From Bradysia coprophila (lineage: Eukaryota; Arthropoda; Insecta; Diptera; Sciaridae): a stretch of DNA of 64,000 bases. The translations under genes were made by a program, and so were the position numbers. Of the stretch, positions 32,801 through 42,807 are shown piece after piece (positions within the stretch are counted from its first letter, which is position 1; the number at the start of each line of letters is the position of its first letter). The stretch is from positions 1 to 64,000 of the forward strand of contig NW_023503320.1 in assembly GCF_014529535.1 (NCBI RefSeq), written 5' to 3'. The notes under the pieces are model-generated. The model saw only the letters and a program-made list of their open reading frames with translations, was not told the DNA's origin and did no database searches.

Positions 32801-35800
32801 TAGTTCTTCCGGAGTCTTAAGAACATTGTCGGAGCCAACAGACAGAACAAGTGAACCAACCAAATTTCCCCAAATCACGCTACTTTGAAAGAATGCGAAA
32901 AAAATGCTGAACATGTACGAAATGACCACATCGGAATTATCTTTGTTTGTAATTTGAGCTAGTCTTTTTCCAATCTGTAAGTATTTCACACTATTAAAGT
33001 GTCATTTATTCCAATGTTGTATATGTATGAGGAAGTCACGCCGATCGCCATTTTTAGACCCGTAAGAAGTACTGGGGTCTTATAGGTTTACGCATATGTT
33101 TGTAACACGTCGAATTGGACACTTTGAGTAAGGGGAAACCGAGGGGTAACCGACTGACCGAAATGGTGGCAAATCAATTACTAATTCCTTTTAATTGCTT
33201 CCAATTCCTTTTATTATTTAGCTCAGAATAGTTAGCAAGAAATTCATGTGATTTCTTATATTTTTGAGTTCCAACAGTTCCACACATTTAGAACTTAATA
33301 CTAGCGTCGTCTGTTCGACGTTGATTCACCGAAACAGAACTTTATGTCCACAACGATTTCGAACCAAACTCAAAATTTCTTGACAATTTTTTTTCAACAA
33401 TTGACAATTTGACAATTTGACAATTTCGAAGCAATCAAACTTTAATGTAAGTTTAAATAACTCACAGGCGTATCTCTAATCTAGCAAAATTTAAAATTTT
33501 GTTTTTGATTTTTTCGACATCAACACATGGACGCTGAAAATGTAAGACAGATAACAGATAAGCTCGAAAAGTGTAGGACCTAAAAAAACAAGAGTTCGCA
33601 TAAAAATTGCTTATTATTGAGCTAAGTGTAATTCCAATTAATTTGTACAATTCCACGAATTTTCGAAATAATTCCACGATATTTTCCGTTATTATTCCAT
33701 TGCGACATATTCTTTTGTAGGAAATAGTTCTTCTTCTTCTTCTTCTTTTTCAGCCTGTTTCTATCCACTGCTGGATGTAGGCCTCTCCAACTTCTTTCCA
33801 TTTCGATTTCGTACGATCCATTGCCATTTGCTGCCAGTTTGTACCTGCAATATTCTTAATTCCGTTGGTCCATCTCTCTGGTGGTCTACCTATAGCTCGT
33901 CTTTTATATGGTCGCCAGTTCATGATCTTTTTGGTCCAACGTTCGTCTGTCCTTCTTGCAATATGTCCCGCCCAGCTCCATTTCAGAGATGCTATTCTTT
34001 CCATGACATCAACGACCCTGGTTTGTTGTCGAATCCATTGATTCGTCATTCTGTCTCTGAGTGTTATTCCAAGCATACTCCGTTCCATGGCTCTTTGTGT
34101 CACTCTCAATTTATCTTCGGATGCTTTCGTTAAAGTTAACGTTTTCGCTCCATAAGTGAGCACTGGAAGGACACAAGTGTCGAAAACTTTGCGTTTCAGA
34201 CTATTATTCATTTTGCTTTTGAAAATTAGTCTCAGTTTTCCGAACGCTGCCCATGCAAGACCAATCCTACGTCTTATTTCTGCAGTTTGGTTGTCCAGAC
34301 CTAACTTCAGTTTATGTCCTAGATATACATAGCTGTCGACTCGTTCAATGACAGTGTCACCAATTTTGATTTCTCTATCGTCCCCGATGTTGGTCATGAC
34401 TTTTGTTTTCGATAAGTTCATCTTGAGGCCCACTTTGCTTGCCTCTTCACTTAACTGTTGTAGCATAATCTGAGCCTGACCTAGATTCGCTGCTATCGGC
34501 ACAATGTCATCAGCGAAGCGGAGATTGCTCAGGTACTCTCCATTTATCTTTATTCCCATTTTACTCCAGTTTAACTTCCTAAAAACACTCTGCAGAATCG
34601 CCGTGAATAATTTCGGTGAAATAGTGTCACCCTGCCTTACACCTCGGCCGATTCTGAATTTCTCCGTGCTTTTATGAAGTTTTATACATGAAGTAGCATT
34701 TTTGTACACATATCGAATTGTGTTGGAGTACCTTGAGTCTACTCTACATTCGTCTAATGCGTCCAATATCGACCATGTTTCCACTGAATCGAAAGCTTTT
34801 TCGAAGTCTATGAATAGCAAGACTATGTCGATGTTGTATTCACGACACTTCTCAATAAGCGTTCTCATCACCTGCAAATGGTCGTTTGTGCTGAAACCAG
34901 ATCTGAAAGCAGCTTGTTCAACAGGTTGGACAAGAACTTGTTAGTGTTCCTCTTCGTAATGATTTTCATAAACAACTTGTAGAGTGTTGACAATAGGCTT
35001 ATGGGCCGGTAATTTTCCAGCTTTGTTATGTCTCCTTTTTTATGCAGCAATGTAATTACCGCATTTTCCCAGGCTTCTGGTACTTCTTCCCATTGGAGAC
35101 ATTGATTAAACAAAGCCGTGATTGCCTTTAATAAGGAGTCTCCACCCAGTTTAATGGCTTCCACTGGAACACCATCTTCTCCGGGAGACCTTTTGTTTTT
35201 CATCTCGGCTACTGCGGCTTTGACTTCATCCACAGTTATGTCGGGCATATCCTCCGATCCCACGTTTCTTATTATTGGTCTATCTTCGGTTTCTTCCGTT
35301 GGGCTCTGTCTTGCTGAAGAAAACAAATTCTCATAAAATTCTGTTGCAATGTTTAATATCGCATTTCGATCCGTTTGGATCGTTCCTGTTTTGTCTCGTA
35401 ATTTGAAGATTTCTTTTTTGGCGTTTGTCATTTTTCTCCGTAGGACTTTCATATTGCAGTTAGCTTCAATTAGGTTTTGAGCCAATTGGACATTATATTT
35501 TCTTTCATCTGATCTCCTTGCTTTGTTGATACTTTTAGACAAGTTTTGGTATTCCACCGAATCTCGTCCTCCGTTTTTTACCAACTCTGCTCTGCTTGCG
35601 ATCAGGTCTAATGTTTCTCTGCTGAGTTTTGATTCTTTCCCTTGGACGGATTTGCATTTGGATTTCATGAAACCCATTATTGTATCGACGATTTTGGTAT
35701 TCAATTCGTCCAATGTTTCACATTGATTGTTGACGTTATCTAATTCGGCAGTCATTTTCGTAGCAAATTCTTCATTTTGTGTGTAAAGCCGTTGTACGTC

Positions 35801-38800
35801 AATCCTTTCACTTTTCTGAACTAGTTGTGATCTTTGAAATCTGGTATTTAACGTGACTCTTGCACGAACCATTCGGTGATCACTACCGGTTGAAAAATTG
35901 TTTAGGACCGTAACGTTCTTAACGGTTGACTTACAGCCAGTTATGACGTAATCGTTCTCATTTTTCGTTACACCATCTGCACTAGCCCAAGTCCATTTCC
36001 GTTGAGGCTTTCCTGCAAAAAATGAATTCATTGCGTACAAATTGTGTTGCTGTAGGAAGTTGAGTAAAATTGTTCGGCGAATGAGAAATTCGTGGAATTC
36101 GTCACTCGTTTCTGTGCTGCTGGTCGGTTCCAAATATTGTTTGGCTGGGGGAATGGTGTTAGGACCTCCAGTTGTTGTGTTGCTTACACAATCGACCGTA
36201 AATGAAAACACTTATTTGTTGATGCTACCGTGAGTAAAATATTTCCACGCTCATTTCTTTGGTCGTTGCTAAAACTACCAATAGAAACTTCGGAGTCTTC
36301 TTCTCGTTTTCCCAGCTTCGCATTGAAATCACCGATTAGATATTGGTAATGTGACGGGTTTTCGTCCAGAGCTTTCTCGACATCTTCATAGAATCTTTCT
36401 ACTTCTTCGTCATCATGGGTGGACGTGGGTGCGTAAACCTGAATTAATTTGACACTGTATCTGTTATTTATCTTCAGGCTTACGTATATCACTCGATCGG
36501 ATATGCTTTTCGTGTGAGTTATGCGATCCGACCACCGCTTGTTTATGAACAATCCGACACAGTGCATCAGCATCTGACTGTCACTTCCTCGATAGAAGAA
36601 TGTATGCCCTGATTGTAATTTCAGGCATTCCTCTCCAGGTTTTCTCACTTCGCTCACTCCCAACACATCCCATTTTATCTTTTCTAGCTCTTCTTCCAAG
36701 GAAATAGTTGGTGACTCACAATAAATATAGTTGTCAAATAGAGACTGAATTCAAATTTAAGAGAGCGTTTTGTAATGAACAGATTATTCTGAAACGCTTT
36801 CGGCGAAACTAAAATTTGGAACAGCTATGTTGCAGCTTCCCGGATACTCCGGTAAATAATTGTAATTGATGGAGGAAATACAAGAAATTGATGGAATTGA
36901 AGACTGGGAATTGGGAATACGTAAAATTGATGGATTTAAAGGAATTGACTGGAATTGATTGGAAATACGTGAAATTGATGGAATTATAAGGAATTGACTA
37001 GAAATACCCGAAATTGAAGGAATTATAAGTAACTGACTGGAAATACATTAATACATTGTAAGGGAATTGAAAGTAAATAAAACTAAATACAGATAAGTAT
37101 GATGATCGGAAAAAAGTACCAGGAATTTCCGATCATCATACTTATCCTTATTTACTACAATTTAACGTATTTCCAGCCAATTCCGGTCAATTCCTTATAT
37201 TATAATTCCATCAATTTCTCTATTTCCTTCAATTACAATTACTCCGGCAATTCCGTTAAGGGTGTGTAGTCAATTACCCGAGTCGGTTATCCCTCGGGGA
37301 AACCTATTGCGGTTGTCTATAGATGCCAAATCAGCAAAAAAAATGTCCGTCCGTCTGTCCGATTTCTAATGTTTTTTTTTCCTATTTGGTAATGTCAAAA
37401 AACAGGCTAAGTTCGAAGATGGATGATTTCCGGTAGACGCCTTCGGGGCTGGGGACCAATAAGTAATTTAGGGTTTTTTTCAAGATATCTCCGGACATTT
37501 ACACGCTACACTTGTAAATGATACCGCAAATGAAAGGTTTATAGAAATCGGATGACCTACTCATGAGTTAGACCCCTTGGTGTGAACCAGGTACACGGCG
37601 CCAAGCAGTTTTTGTTTGTAGTGCGGCCAAATATGAACATATTTTGTCTTTTTTCGCTTTATCAAATAGGTATTGACCGTACCAATCAGGGAAAAAAGTT
37701 TATGAAATTCGGAACATCAGAGCGTGAGCTAGGTCTCTTAGAGTGATCTCATACTCGGCCGTACACTGAACGTAGAGTATTTTTTCAATATAAACATTGA
37801 CAGAATTTCATGAATTTTTTTTTTTGTTTGGAAGGTATTAATAAATTTGAATCATCACTACTATTTCTGGTCTCCTAACAAAATGGCTGCCGGTGCCCAT
37901 ATTGGATTTTAGTAAAATTGAAATATCTTGGGGAAAATGGTACCAATAGAGTTTCTGTTAACAGAGAAATAATTGGTTATGGGTGTGGACATATATATAT
38001 TTCTATATACAGCTCAATTTAGCTATATACAGGCATACACAGCTATTTTTAGCTATATAATAACATAGTTGTCTGTATCATTTATAGGTAAATATGTCGT
38101 TATATAGCGGTTCATATAGAAAATTAAAAAATTTGAAAAAAAAAATAAAATAAATAAAAATAAATAAATTTGACTTTGTTTTTTTAGGGCCTATGGCTTT
38201 TCAGCAGAGAAGATAATGAAGCGAGAGTAGATGATGAGTTTAACATTAAAGGCGAATACGAATAGGTGTTTTGTACGGGTCGGCGTTAGCTATGTTTTAC
38301 TGGGGCGTATAGCAGAAAAAAAAGTTGCGGCTATCGGTACCTCTAACTGCATTTCAAAACGAAATTTTACCTGATCTGATATTACCATACAATTTTGTAT
38401 GAAAACTAGTGCAAAGCTTAGTGGATTTCCACGATAAAGGTGATCGACGTAACCTCATAATATAAAACCTTGTTTATGTATTGCTTTCTTCACAAAATTG
38501 ATGGTGCATCTAATCTGTCATACCTGTGTCAAATAAAAGCATTTCGTACTCCACAGTGTTGATGCACAAATACCAACAATTGCTATAATCGTTTAAGCAA
38601 CACTTTGTTAACTACTTCGCAAAAATGTAAATTTTCAATACCTGCGGCCGGTATTAAAGTTCCAAATGTGGGATAAAATTGTGCTGCACAAAAAGTCATA
38701 TACCCACACATTGACACAACAATAGTCCACTTGGCAGTTAGTTTACGAATTACTAATGTTGGTAAGAACAACGCTGCAACAATTAATGTGACATGAGTAG

Positions 38801-38837
38801 TTGTTGAAGCGTAGTTTCCAACTCCATGCTGTAATGT

Positions 38838-38868
<31 letters not shown>

Positions 38869-39162
38869 ATAATAATAAAATAATATAATATATATATTAT
38901 ATGCCAGTGATCAATAAAAAAACTCAAGCAAATTGTGTCATTATGATCTCCTTACCGCCGCATTAATTGAACTTTGAAGAACCAGCAATGATCCGTAAGA
39001 CGTAAATAAAAATAAAAATCCGACGCTAATAAGAGCCAACTAAAAGTATATATATTAATATTCTAAGCGTAAGCAGGATCTAGCAAATCTTACGTTCTTT
39101 TTTATATGAAATATTTCTCGTTTGTTATTCATATTGACCAGTTCTGGTATTTCGGAAGTCAT
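23874..39162 (-). CDS. UNC93-like multi-pass membrane protein, 8 exons, 470 aa
   Basis: Exons on the minus strand: 39162-39094, 39039-38956, 38828-38642, 38582-38524, 32974-32616, 32565-32450, 24481-24456 and 24386-23874. They total 1413 nt, 471 codons with the stop; every intron is GT-AG and every phase matches. Family marks are FLFTSYGSLLVLQSS near residue 35, LWSTKCFYLTQ at about 123-133, FQSSVIWGNL at about 155-165, YSGLEQ then GFLVADYT around 285-300, and INALYG with FANYRLWESSG in the last exon. The length fits UNC93A-type proteins (about 450-470). These are major-facilitator-like proteins of the plasma or internal membranes, reported to regulate ion channels or trafficking; this one's role is unknown. 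The ATG opens a 23-codon first exon; further 5' untranslated exons cannot be excluded. Introns 4 (5.5 kb) and 6 (8 kb) are filled with repeats. Confidence 0.93.
24456..24481 (-). other. 26-nt micro-exon of the UNC93-like gene
   Basis: Exon 7 encodes GFLVADYTL together with one base from exon 6. Acceptor TCTCTAG and donor GTATGT flank it. Without it the reading frame would fail, and the conserved segment between the exon 6 end and exon 8 would be missing. Confidence 0.88.
24620..28260 (+). repeat. Diverged TAGCCCCGTACG-family repeat cluster in UNC93 intron 6
   Basis: Head blocks start at about 24791, 25499 and 26157, each leading into a (GTCC/GTCT)n tract. The second and third are direct tandem copies of about 658 bp. 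Two tail blocks of the family (CGTACGGGGCT plus the CGCAGCAAACGCTCCGACT hairpin) end near 27330 and 27905, and an inverted tail variant lies at 24624-24680. Stretches of CTATATA-rich sequence (27030-27125, 27520-27640) separate them. No coding capacity is evident. Confidence 0.75.
28261..29026 (-). other. Intronic sequence without recognised features
   Basis: About 770 bases of AT-rich UNC93 intron 6 between two repeat clusters. I see nothing in it beyond AT-rich filler. Confidence 0.5.
29027..29910. mobile_element. Short complete copy of the TAGCCCCGTACG family, 884 bp
   Basis: It begins TAGCCCCGTACGAAGTACTG and ends with the inverted copy of the same block, giving TIRs of about 115-125 bp. 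Next to the left TIR is a (GTCC)n tract. Next to the right TIR are the AATTGCGC/GCGCAATT hairpin, a patch of ACGTATT-like short repeats, an internal CGTACGGGGCT and the hairpin AGTCGCAGC-AAAC-GCTCCGACT. There is no protein. No clear target duplication is seen because T/A runs flank both ends. Confidence 0.75.
29911..32105 (+). mobile_element. Second TAGCCCCGTACG-family copy with 145-bp array
   Basis: After a bare (GTCC)n remnant (29917-29986), a head block starts at about 29987, followed by its own (GTCC)n tract. A 145-bp tandem array (about 30430-31750, roughly nine units) comes next, then a tail block ending near 32105. The closing inverted head block is missing, so this copy is truncated or was cut by recombination. 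Confidence 0.7.
30430..31750 (+). repeat. 145-bp satellite-like array
   Basis: Units contain ATAAATCGAGTAAATCTCATC, CCGATTTTGCTAG, and CCCTTGGACTAAGGCCGCTAC followed by TCGGCCCTAAGTG. Spacing between units is close to 145 bp, with several units shorter. The unit is always found inside elements of the TAGCCCCGTACG family in this window. Confidence 0.8.
33046..33170 (+). repeat. Solo head-block remnant of the TAGCCCCGTACG family
   Basis: A diverged head (TAGACCCGTAAGAAGTACTG) of about 100 bases without tract, array or tail. It resembles the 24791 variant more than the main family. The following 550 bases (to 33719) hold nothing I recognise apart from a TTGACAATT-rich patch near 33380-33425. 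Confidence 0.65.
33730..36699 (-). mobile_element. RTE-type non-LTR retrotransposon copy R1, in UNC93 intron 4
   Basis: A 2970-bp, 5'-truncated copy flanked by a perfect 10-bp duplication GGAAATAGTT (33720-33729, 36700-36709). It has a (CTT)n run at 33730, the (AAG)n tail on the element strand. Coding parts are an AP-type endonuclease (VYAPT, GDFNAK, GSDHRM) and a reverse transcriptase (RFADD, LSLLST, KKSPGEDGVP-like), ending in the WTKKIMNWRP / EAYIQQW region usual in RTE-clade proteins. Frames are broken by a 160-bp insertion at 36071-36230 and by a small indel near 34925 that turns KFDFYQP into KFLSNLL. It lies in the same orientation as the UNC93 gene. Confidence 0.9.
36061..36240. mobile_element. 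160-bp insertion inside RTE copy R1
   Basis: TGAGTAAAAT stands on both sides (36061-36070, 36231-36240) of a 160-bp segment absent from the paralogous RTE copy at about 62630. The segment starts TGTTCGGCG and ends GCTACCG. There is no TIR or poly(A) that I can see, so its class is open. Confidence 0.75.
36843..37258. repeat. Imperfect long inverted repeat with perfect 21-bp central stem
   Basis: Sequence built from AATTGATGGAATT and GGAATTGACTGGAAATA motifs reappears inverted on the right side. At the centre, GATAAGTATGATGATCGGAAA (37092-37112) pairs exactly with 37126-37146 around a 13-nt loop. It could be a fold-back MITE in UNC93 intron 4. No target duplication could be set. Confidence 0.7.
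37259..38315 (+). repeat. Diverged TAGCCCCGTACG-family remnant, UNC93 intron 4
   Basis: The head is missing; the copy starts within it (GAAACCTATTGCGGTTGTC), then has a short (GTCC)n tract, family body sequence, a CTATATA patch and a decayed tail (TTGTACGGGTCGGCG) near 38270. It is most like the 24791-28260 copies. Confidence 0.65.
38838..38905. repeat. (AT)n microsatellite in UNC93 intron 2
   Basis: About 65 bases of ATATAT with TAATAT interruptions, directly before the exon 3 acceptor on the gene strand. Length could vary between individuals and affect splicing context; that is inference. Confidence 0.85.
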
Positions 39163-39556
39163 ATTTAAATAGAAAATTTTTGTTGAATGTTCACGAACAG
39201 TTATTAAAAACACACAAACAACATTGTAATAATCTTTCTCTTTCGAATTATTTACCTGCCGATCAAATAAAACTGTTACTCGCTTTTATCATTCGTTATC
39301 ATGCAATAACAAGGTACTTAACATATCCGTACAGATAAGAACCTTTTGAAAAAATTTGACTACAGCCTCGACTACAGCTTATATATTTTTACAACACAGA
39401 TACGGTGGTATAAAGCCTACGCATGATTTGTTGTCACTCTCAGAGTTTGCTTTAAAAATGCAAATTTTCGACGAGCCGAAATCTGATACGTGCCTCTAAC
39501 ATCACACGTTGTGCGAATAGTCATTTATTAATTCTTTGGCTATTCGCACCTTGTGA
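39163..39556 (-). promoter_or_regulatory. Upstream region of the UNC93-like gene
   Basis: About 400 bases before the first coding ATG. It must hold the 5' untranslated region or a splice acceptor, but I see no TATA box or initiator that I could defend. It ends against a minisatellite. Confidence 0.3.
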
Positions 39557-40165
39557 ATGAAAAAACCAAACTCTTTATTTACACTGTTTGTAGAAGGATG
39601 GATTCTGTAGGAACAAACCAAACTCCTTCCTCACACAAATTGTAGACCGACGAATTCAGTAGGAACAAATCAAACTCCTTTCTCACACAAATTGTAGGAG
39701 GATGAGTTCAGTTGGAACAAATCAAACTCTTTCCTTACACAGTTTGTAGGAGAATGAACAAACCAAACTCTTTATTTACACTGTTTGTAGAAAAATGCAT
39801 TCAGTAGGAACAAACCAAACTCCGTTCTCACACAAATTGTAGAAGGACGAATTCAGTAGGAACAAACCAAACTCCTTCCTCACACAAATTGTAGAAGGAT
39901 GACTTCAGTAGGAACAAACCAAACTCCTTCCTTACACAGTTTGTAGAAGGATGAATTCAGTTGGAACAAACCGAACAATATCTTTACTCAGTATGTAGAG
40001 AAATGAATTCTATAGGAACAAACAAAACTCTTTCATTGCAAAATTTATAGAAGGATGTATTCTAACCAAAATCCTTGCTTAACAGTTTGTAGAAGGACAA
40101 ATTTAGTAGTATCAGACCAAACTCCTCCCTCACACAATCTGTAGAAGGATTAAGTAGGAACAAAA
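39557..40165. repeat. 52-bp minisatellite, about 12 copies
   Basis: The unit reads roughly AGGAACAAACCAAACTCCTT, CACACAAATTGTAGAAGGATG, AATTCAGT. Unit starts at 39611, 39663 and 39715 give a 52-bp period; later units vary by a few bases. It lies about 400 bp upstream of the UNC93-like gene. The 350 bases after it (to about 40519) hold nothing recognised. Confidence 0.8.
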
Positions 40166-40530
40166 CAAACGCCTGAACCATGTGATTCATAAACGGTTAT
40201 TATAGCTGACTGTTTTATCTAATTTTTTTTTTAAATCTTTTTATTTGAAGTCATTCATGTACGGGTTTTGTTTACAAAATTCATGAATAGAAAATCTGAT
40301 TAAAGCTCGCTGTAGTGGAGCATCACTACGTTGGGTGGTGAACCCTCACTATAATGCAGCTCTCCAAAACCTACTAAAGTAAATAAGATCACTTTTCAAA
40401 CCCTTCATAAGAATTTGAGAATTATTTACGCCTGAAAGAAGGCAAATAAAAACGATACCAATAAGAATCTTTTCCAATAGTTGGAATGAAAAAGATTACT
40501 TTGGAAATTTACCTATGGTATAACTAGATG

Positions 40531-40545
40531 AAGAAGAAGAAGAAG
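40531..40545 (+). mobile_element. Tail-only RTE insertion: (AAG)5 with 11-bp duplication
   Basis: AAGAAGAAGAAGAAG is flanked on both sides by ATAACTAGATG (40520-40530, 40546-40556). The (AAG)n is the same 3' tail seen on the RTE copies in this window, and the duplication is close to their 10 bp. It reads as an insertion truncated down to its tail. Confidence 0.65.
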
Positions 40546-40555
40546 ATAACTAGAT

Positions 40556-41455
40556 GATGGAATGTGGATTCGTAAAGAAGAGCGGCCTGAACTGCGCAGT
40601 ACATGATGACAATGTGTGGATGATAGGGTTTTCCAAAATAGAAGAGCAGTCGAAGGGAGCATTCTCTACAAAAATGATAGTTGATGACGAGTAATACGAG
40701 CTAAAATGTCAACTAGTGGCAGATGAAATGATTCCTGAAGATGTAATTTTGGGACGAAATTTTCTAAAGTTCGTCGAAGTACACATCGTACGAGGATTTC
40801 CGAAGATTCGGAAAATAAGCGAAGAGCAGATTAGACTCCAAGAGACAGTAGAAGAAATACTTAACATAGAGCCTAACACAGAACCGATGGAAGTCAAAGA
40901 TTGGCAATGCGTGAAAAACGTCCCGGAGCAGTATCAAAAGGAAATTATTAAAATAATTACTGATTACAAACCAAACATACCGGAGACTGGAGCTGGAGCT
41001 AGTATATCAACATCCGCGAAATTTTTTTTTTATGCCGTAGATATTTATTTTAAATGCGACAAAAAAGACTGCTCACAATTATGGCGAAGCCGGTAAAACA
41101 TCGATCTTTTCTCAAAAATTAAAAACTACAGTAAATAAATATCATCGATCTTCTTCTTCCCTAATGTTCCCAAAATACAAGCAGCGTTACCACGTTGAAT
41201 TGCGATGGAAATTCTTTGCAGAAGGTATTCTTTTGATTTTACCTCACCCGTTGCCTTTTTCAATAAAGAGCCCAATTTATCCATAAATTTCTTCGTTTCC
41301 GGACCCATGCAACCTAAAGTCTCGAAAATTATCAATGAAGGAGAGGGAAGTCGCACGTACGATGATTCAAGGATTCATAGACGAGGGCATAGTCCGACCA
41401 AGCCATTCCGATTATGCAGGCCCGATTCTTTTTCGACCTAAAAAAACGGAACTGA
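40556..41455 (+). pseudogene. Ty3/gypsy-type pol remnant (protease end to RT start)
   Basis: The + strand encodes a retropepsin-side segment with MIPEDVILGRNFL, the usual end of a gypsy protease, after an in-frame stop near 40695. It continues to about 41021. After a second insertion (41022-about 41340) the start of a gypsy reverse transcriptase follows (FIDEGIVRPSHSDYAGPIL) and ends at a stop near 41455. It is too decayed to be active. Confidence 0.75.
41022..41340 (-). mobile_element. 3' end of a non-LTR retrotransposon inserted in the gypsy remnant
   Basis: A T-run at 41022-41031 is a poly(A) tail on the minus strand. Upstream on that strand is a C-terminal peptide (GPETKKFMDKLG, RISIAIQRGNAA) of a kind seen at the end of some non-LTR reverse transcriptases. 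The right boundary is approximate. Family not identified. Confidence 0.55.
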
Positions 41456-41601
41456 AATAAGGAGGCTGAAACGTGTTAAACCCCACGAACTGACACGAAG
41501 GATGAAAACAGCACACCGCATAGGGACTCGACCATTGGGTCGTAAAACCCACACAAGTCTTACTTTCTTCTAATTACCCAAGTAAAAGGAAGATAGTAAT
41601 A

Positions 41602-41714
41602 CGCAATATGCGTTCAAAATGTCAATGTTCATGTGTCCTGCAGTTCACATGTCAACAAGCAGTTTGCTGCGTTCTTCATCGACCCACAAACCAAGTGATC
41701 CCCCGCTTAGGGTT
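41602..41714 (-). rRNA. 5.8S rRNA, probably degenerate
   Basis: The minus strand matches 5.8S from its 5' end through GGGTCGATGAAGAACGCAGC, GAACTGCAGGACACATGAAC and TTTTGAACGCATATTGCG, then diverges. Changes in near-universal positions (GGGGGATCACTTGG in place of the usual GGTGGATCACTCGG) point to a pseudogene copy. I did not find a 2S rRNA in 41456-41601; that stretch may be ITS2 or other sequence. Confidence 0.8.
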
Positions 41715-42051
41715 GACTTAAATTTTTCTACAAATTTATTGTTAACATAAAGCGCATTTACGCCCAGCTAAGGACGTAAAATACGACAGAGGGTTTGTAA
41801 ACACAATGATTTCATATTTGTTTTGGGCGAATATCACGACAAGGTTCGTCGTTTATACTTAAAGTAAGTACCCAACATAATTCTATCAAAGTGCTTCCAT
41901 TCCTTACTAATTTTACTTAATAAGAAACAATGCGTTCAACAGTTTGCACATAACTATGCGCTAAATTACGTACTATACAGCACGTATTCCACAAAAACGA
42001 ATAGCTGTTACACCATTCATAGTTTTTGTGTTATTGTTTGTTTCAAATCAA
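41715..42051 (-). other. Internal transcribed spacer 1, minus-strand copy
   Basis: It lies between the 5.8S start and the 18S end. It is nearly identical, inverted, to 59580-59916, which confirms it as spacer belonging to the same rDNA family. Confidence 0.9.
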
Positions 42052-42061
42052 TAATGATCCA

Positions 42062-42109
<48 letters not shown>

Positions 42110-42197
42110 AATAACCAAGTTCGGTCAACTTCTGTGAAGCAACTGCAACACAACGAGGCGTCGCAGCGATCACGTTCGGAGACCTCACTAAACAATT

Positions 42198-42243
<46 letters not shown>

Positions 42244-42647
42244 ATCAATGCGAGTTAATGGCTCGCACTTACTGGGAATTCCAGGTTCATGTGAACAGTT
42301 TCAGTTCACAATCCCAAGCAAGAAGGTGGTTCAGCGGTTTACCCGGACCTCTCGGCCTAGGAAATACACGTTGATACCTTCATTGTAGCGCGCGTGCAGC
42401 CCAGGACATCTAAGGGCATCACAGACCTGTTATTGCTCAATATCATATTGTTAGACACAATTTGTCCATTAAAGAAGCTAAGTGTCTATTTGATTTTAGA
42501 CAAACAAACAGGTATGACTCCACCTACACAACGACATTTTGCTAATGAGAACCGAAGCCCCCAAAAACAAACGCGTATGCAAAGCTTCAATGTCATAGTC
42601 CTGTATGCATCTATTTAATATATTTGAGTCTCGTTCGTTATCGGAAT

Positions 42648-42807
42648 CAGTCAAAAACACTCAAAAGAGTAAAAGTGACGCAAGTCCCTGTGCATACTTC
42701 CAAAACAACTGATATCGCTGGAGGTGACGCATTCTCCGCTTGTACGCAAAAACTGTAACAGCAAAAATTTGACCAAAGAAATTCTAGAAACAAAATTTTA
42801 CCAAAAA
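42648..42807. repeat. 160-bp terminal inverted arm, left
   Basis: It begins CAGTCAAAAACACTC exactly where the 18S sequence stops and is repeated in inverted orientation at 48889-49048 with only a few mismatches. It contains GTGACGCAAGTCC, which also reappears inverted at the far right end of the block (about 55668-55680). Confidence 0.8.

Noticed and set aside
41456..41601. 2S rRNA downstream of 5.8S
   Set aside because: I could not see the expected 2S core; the stretch does not match well enough.
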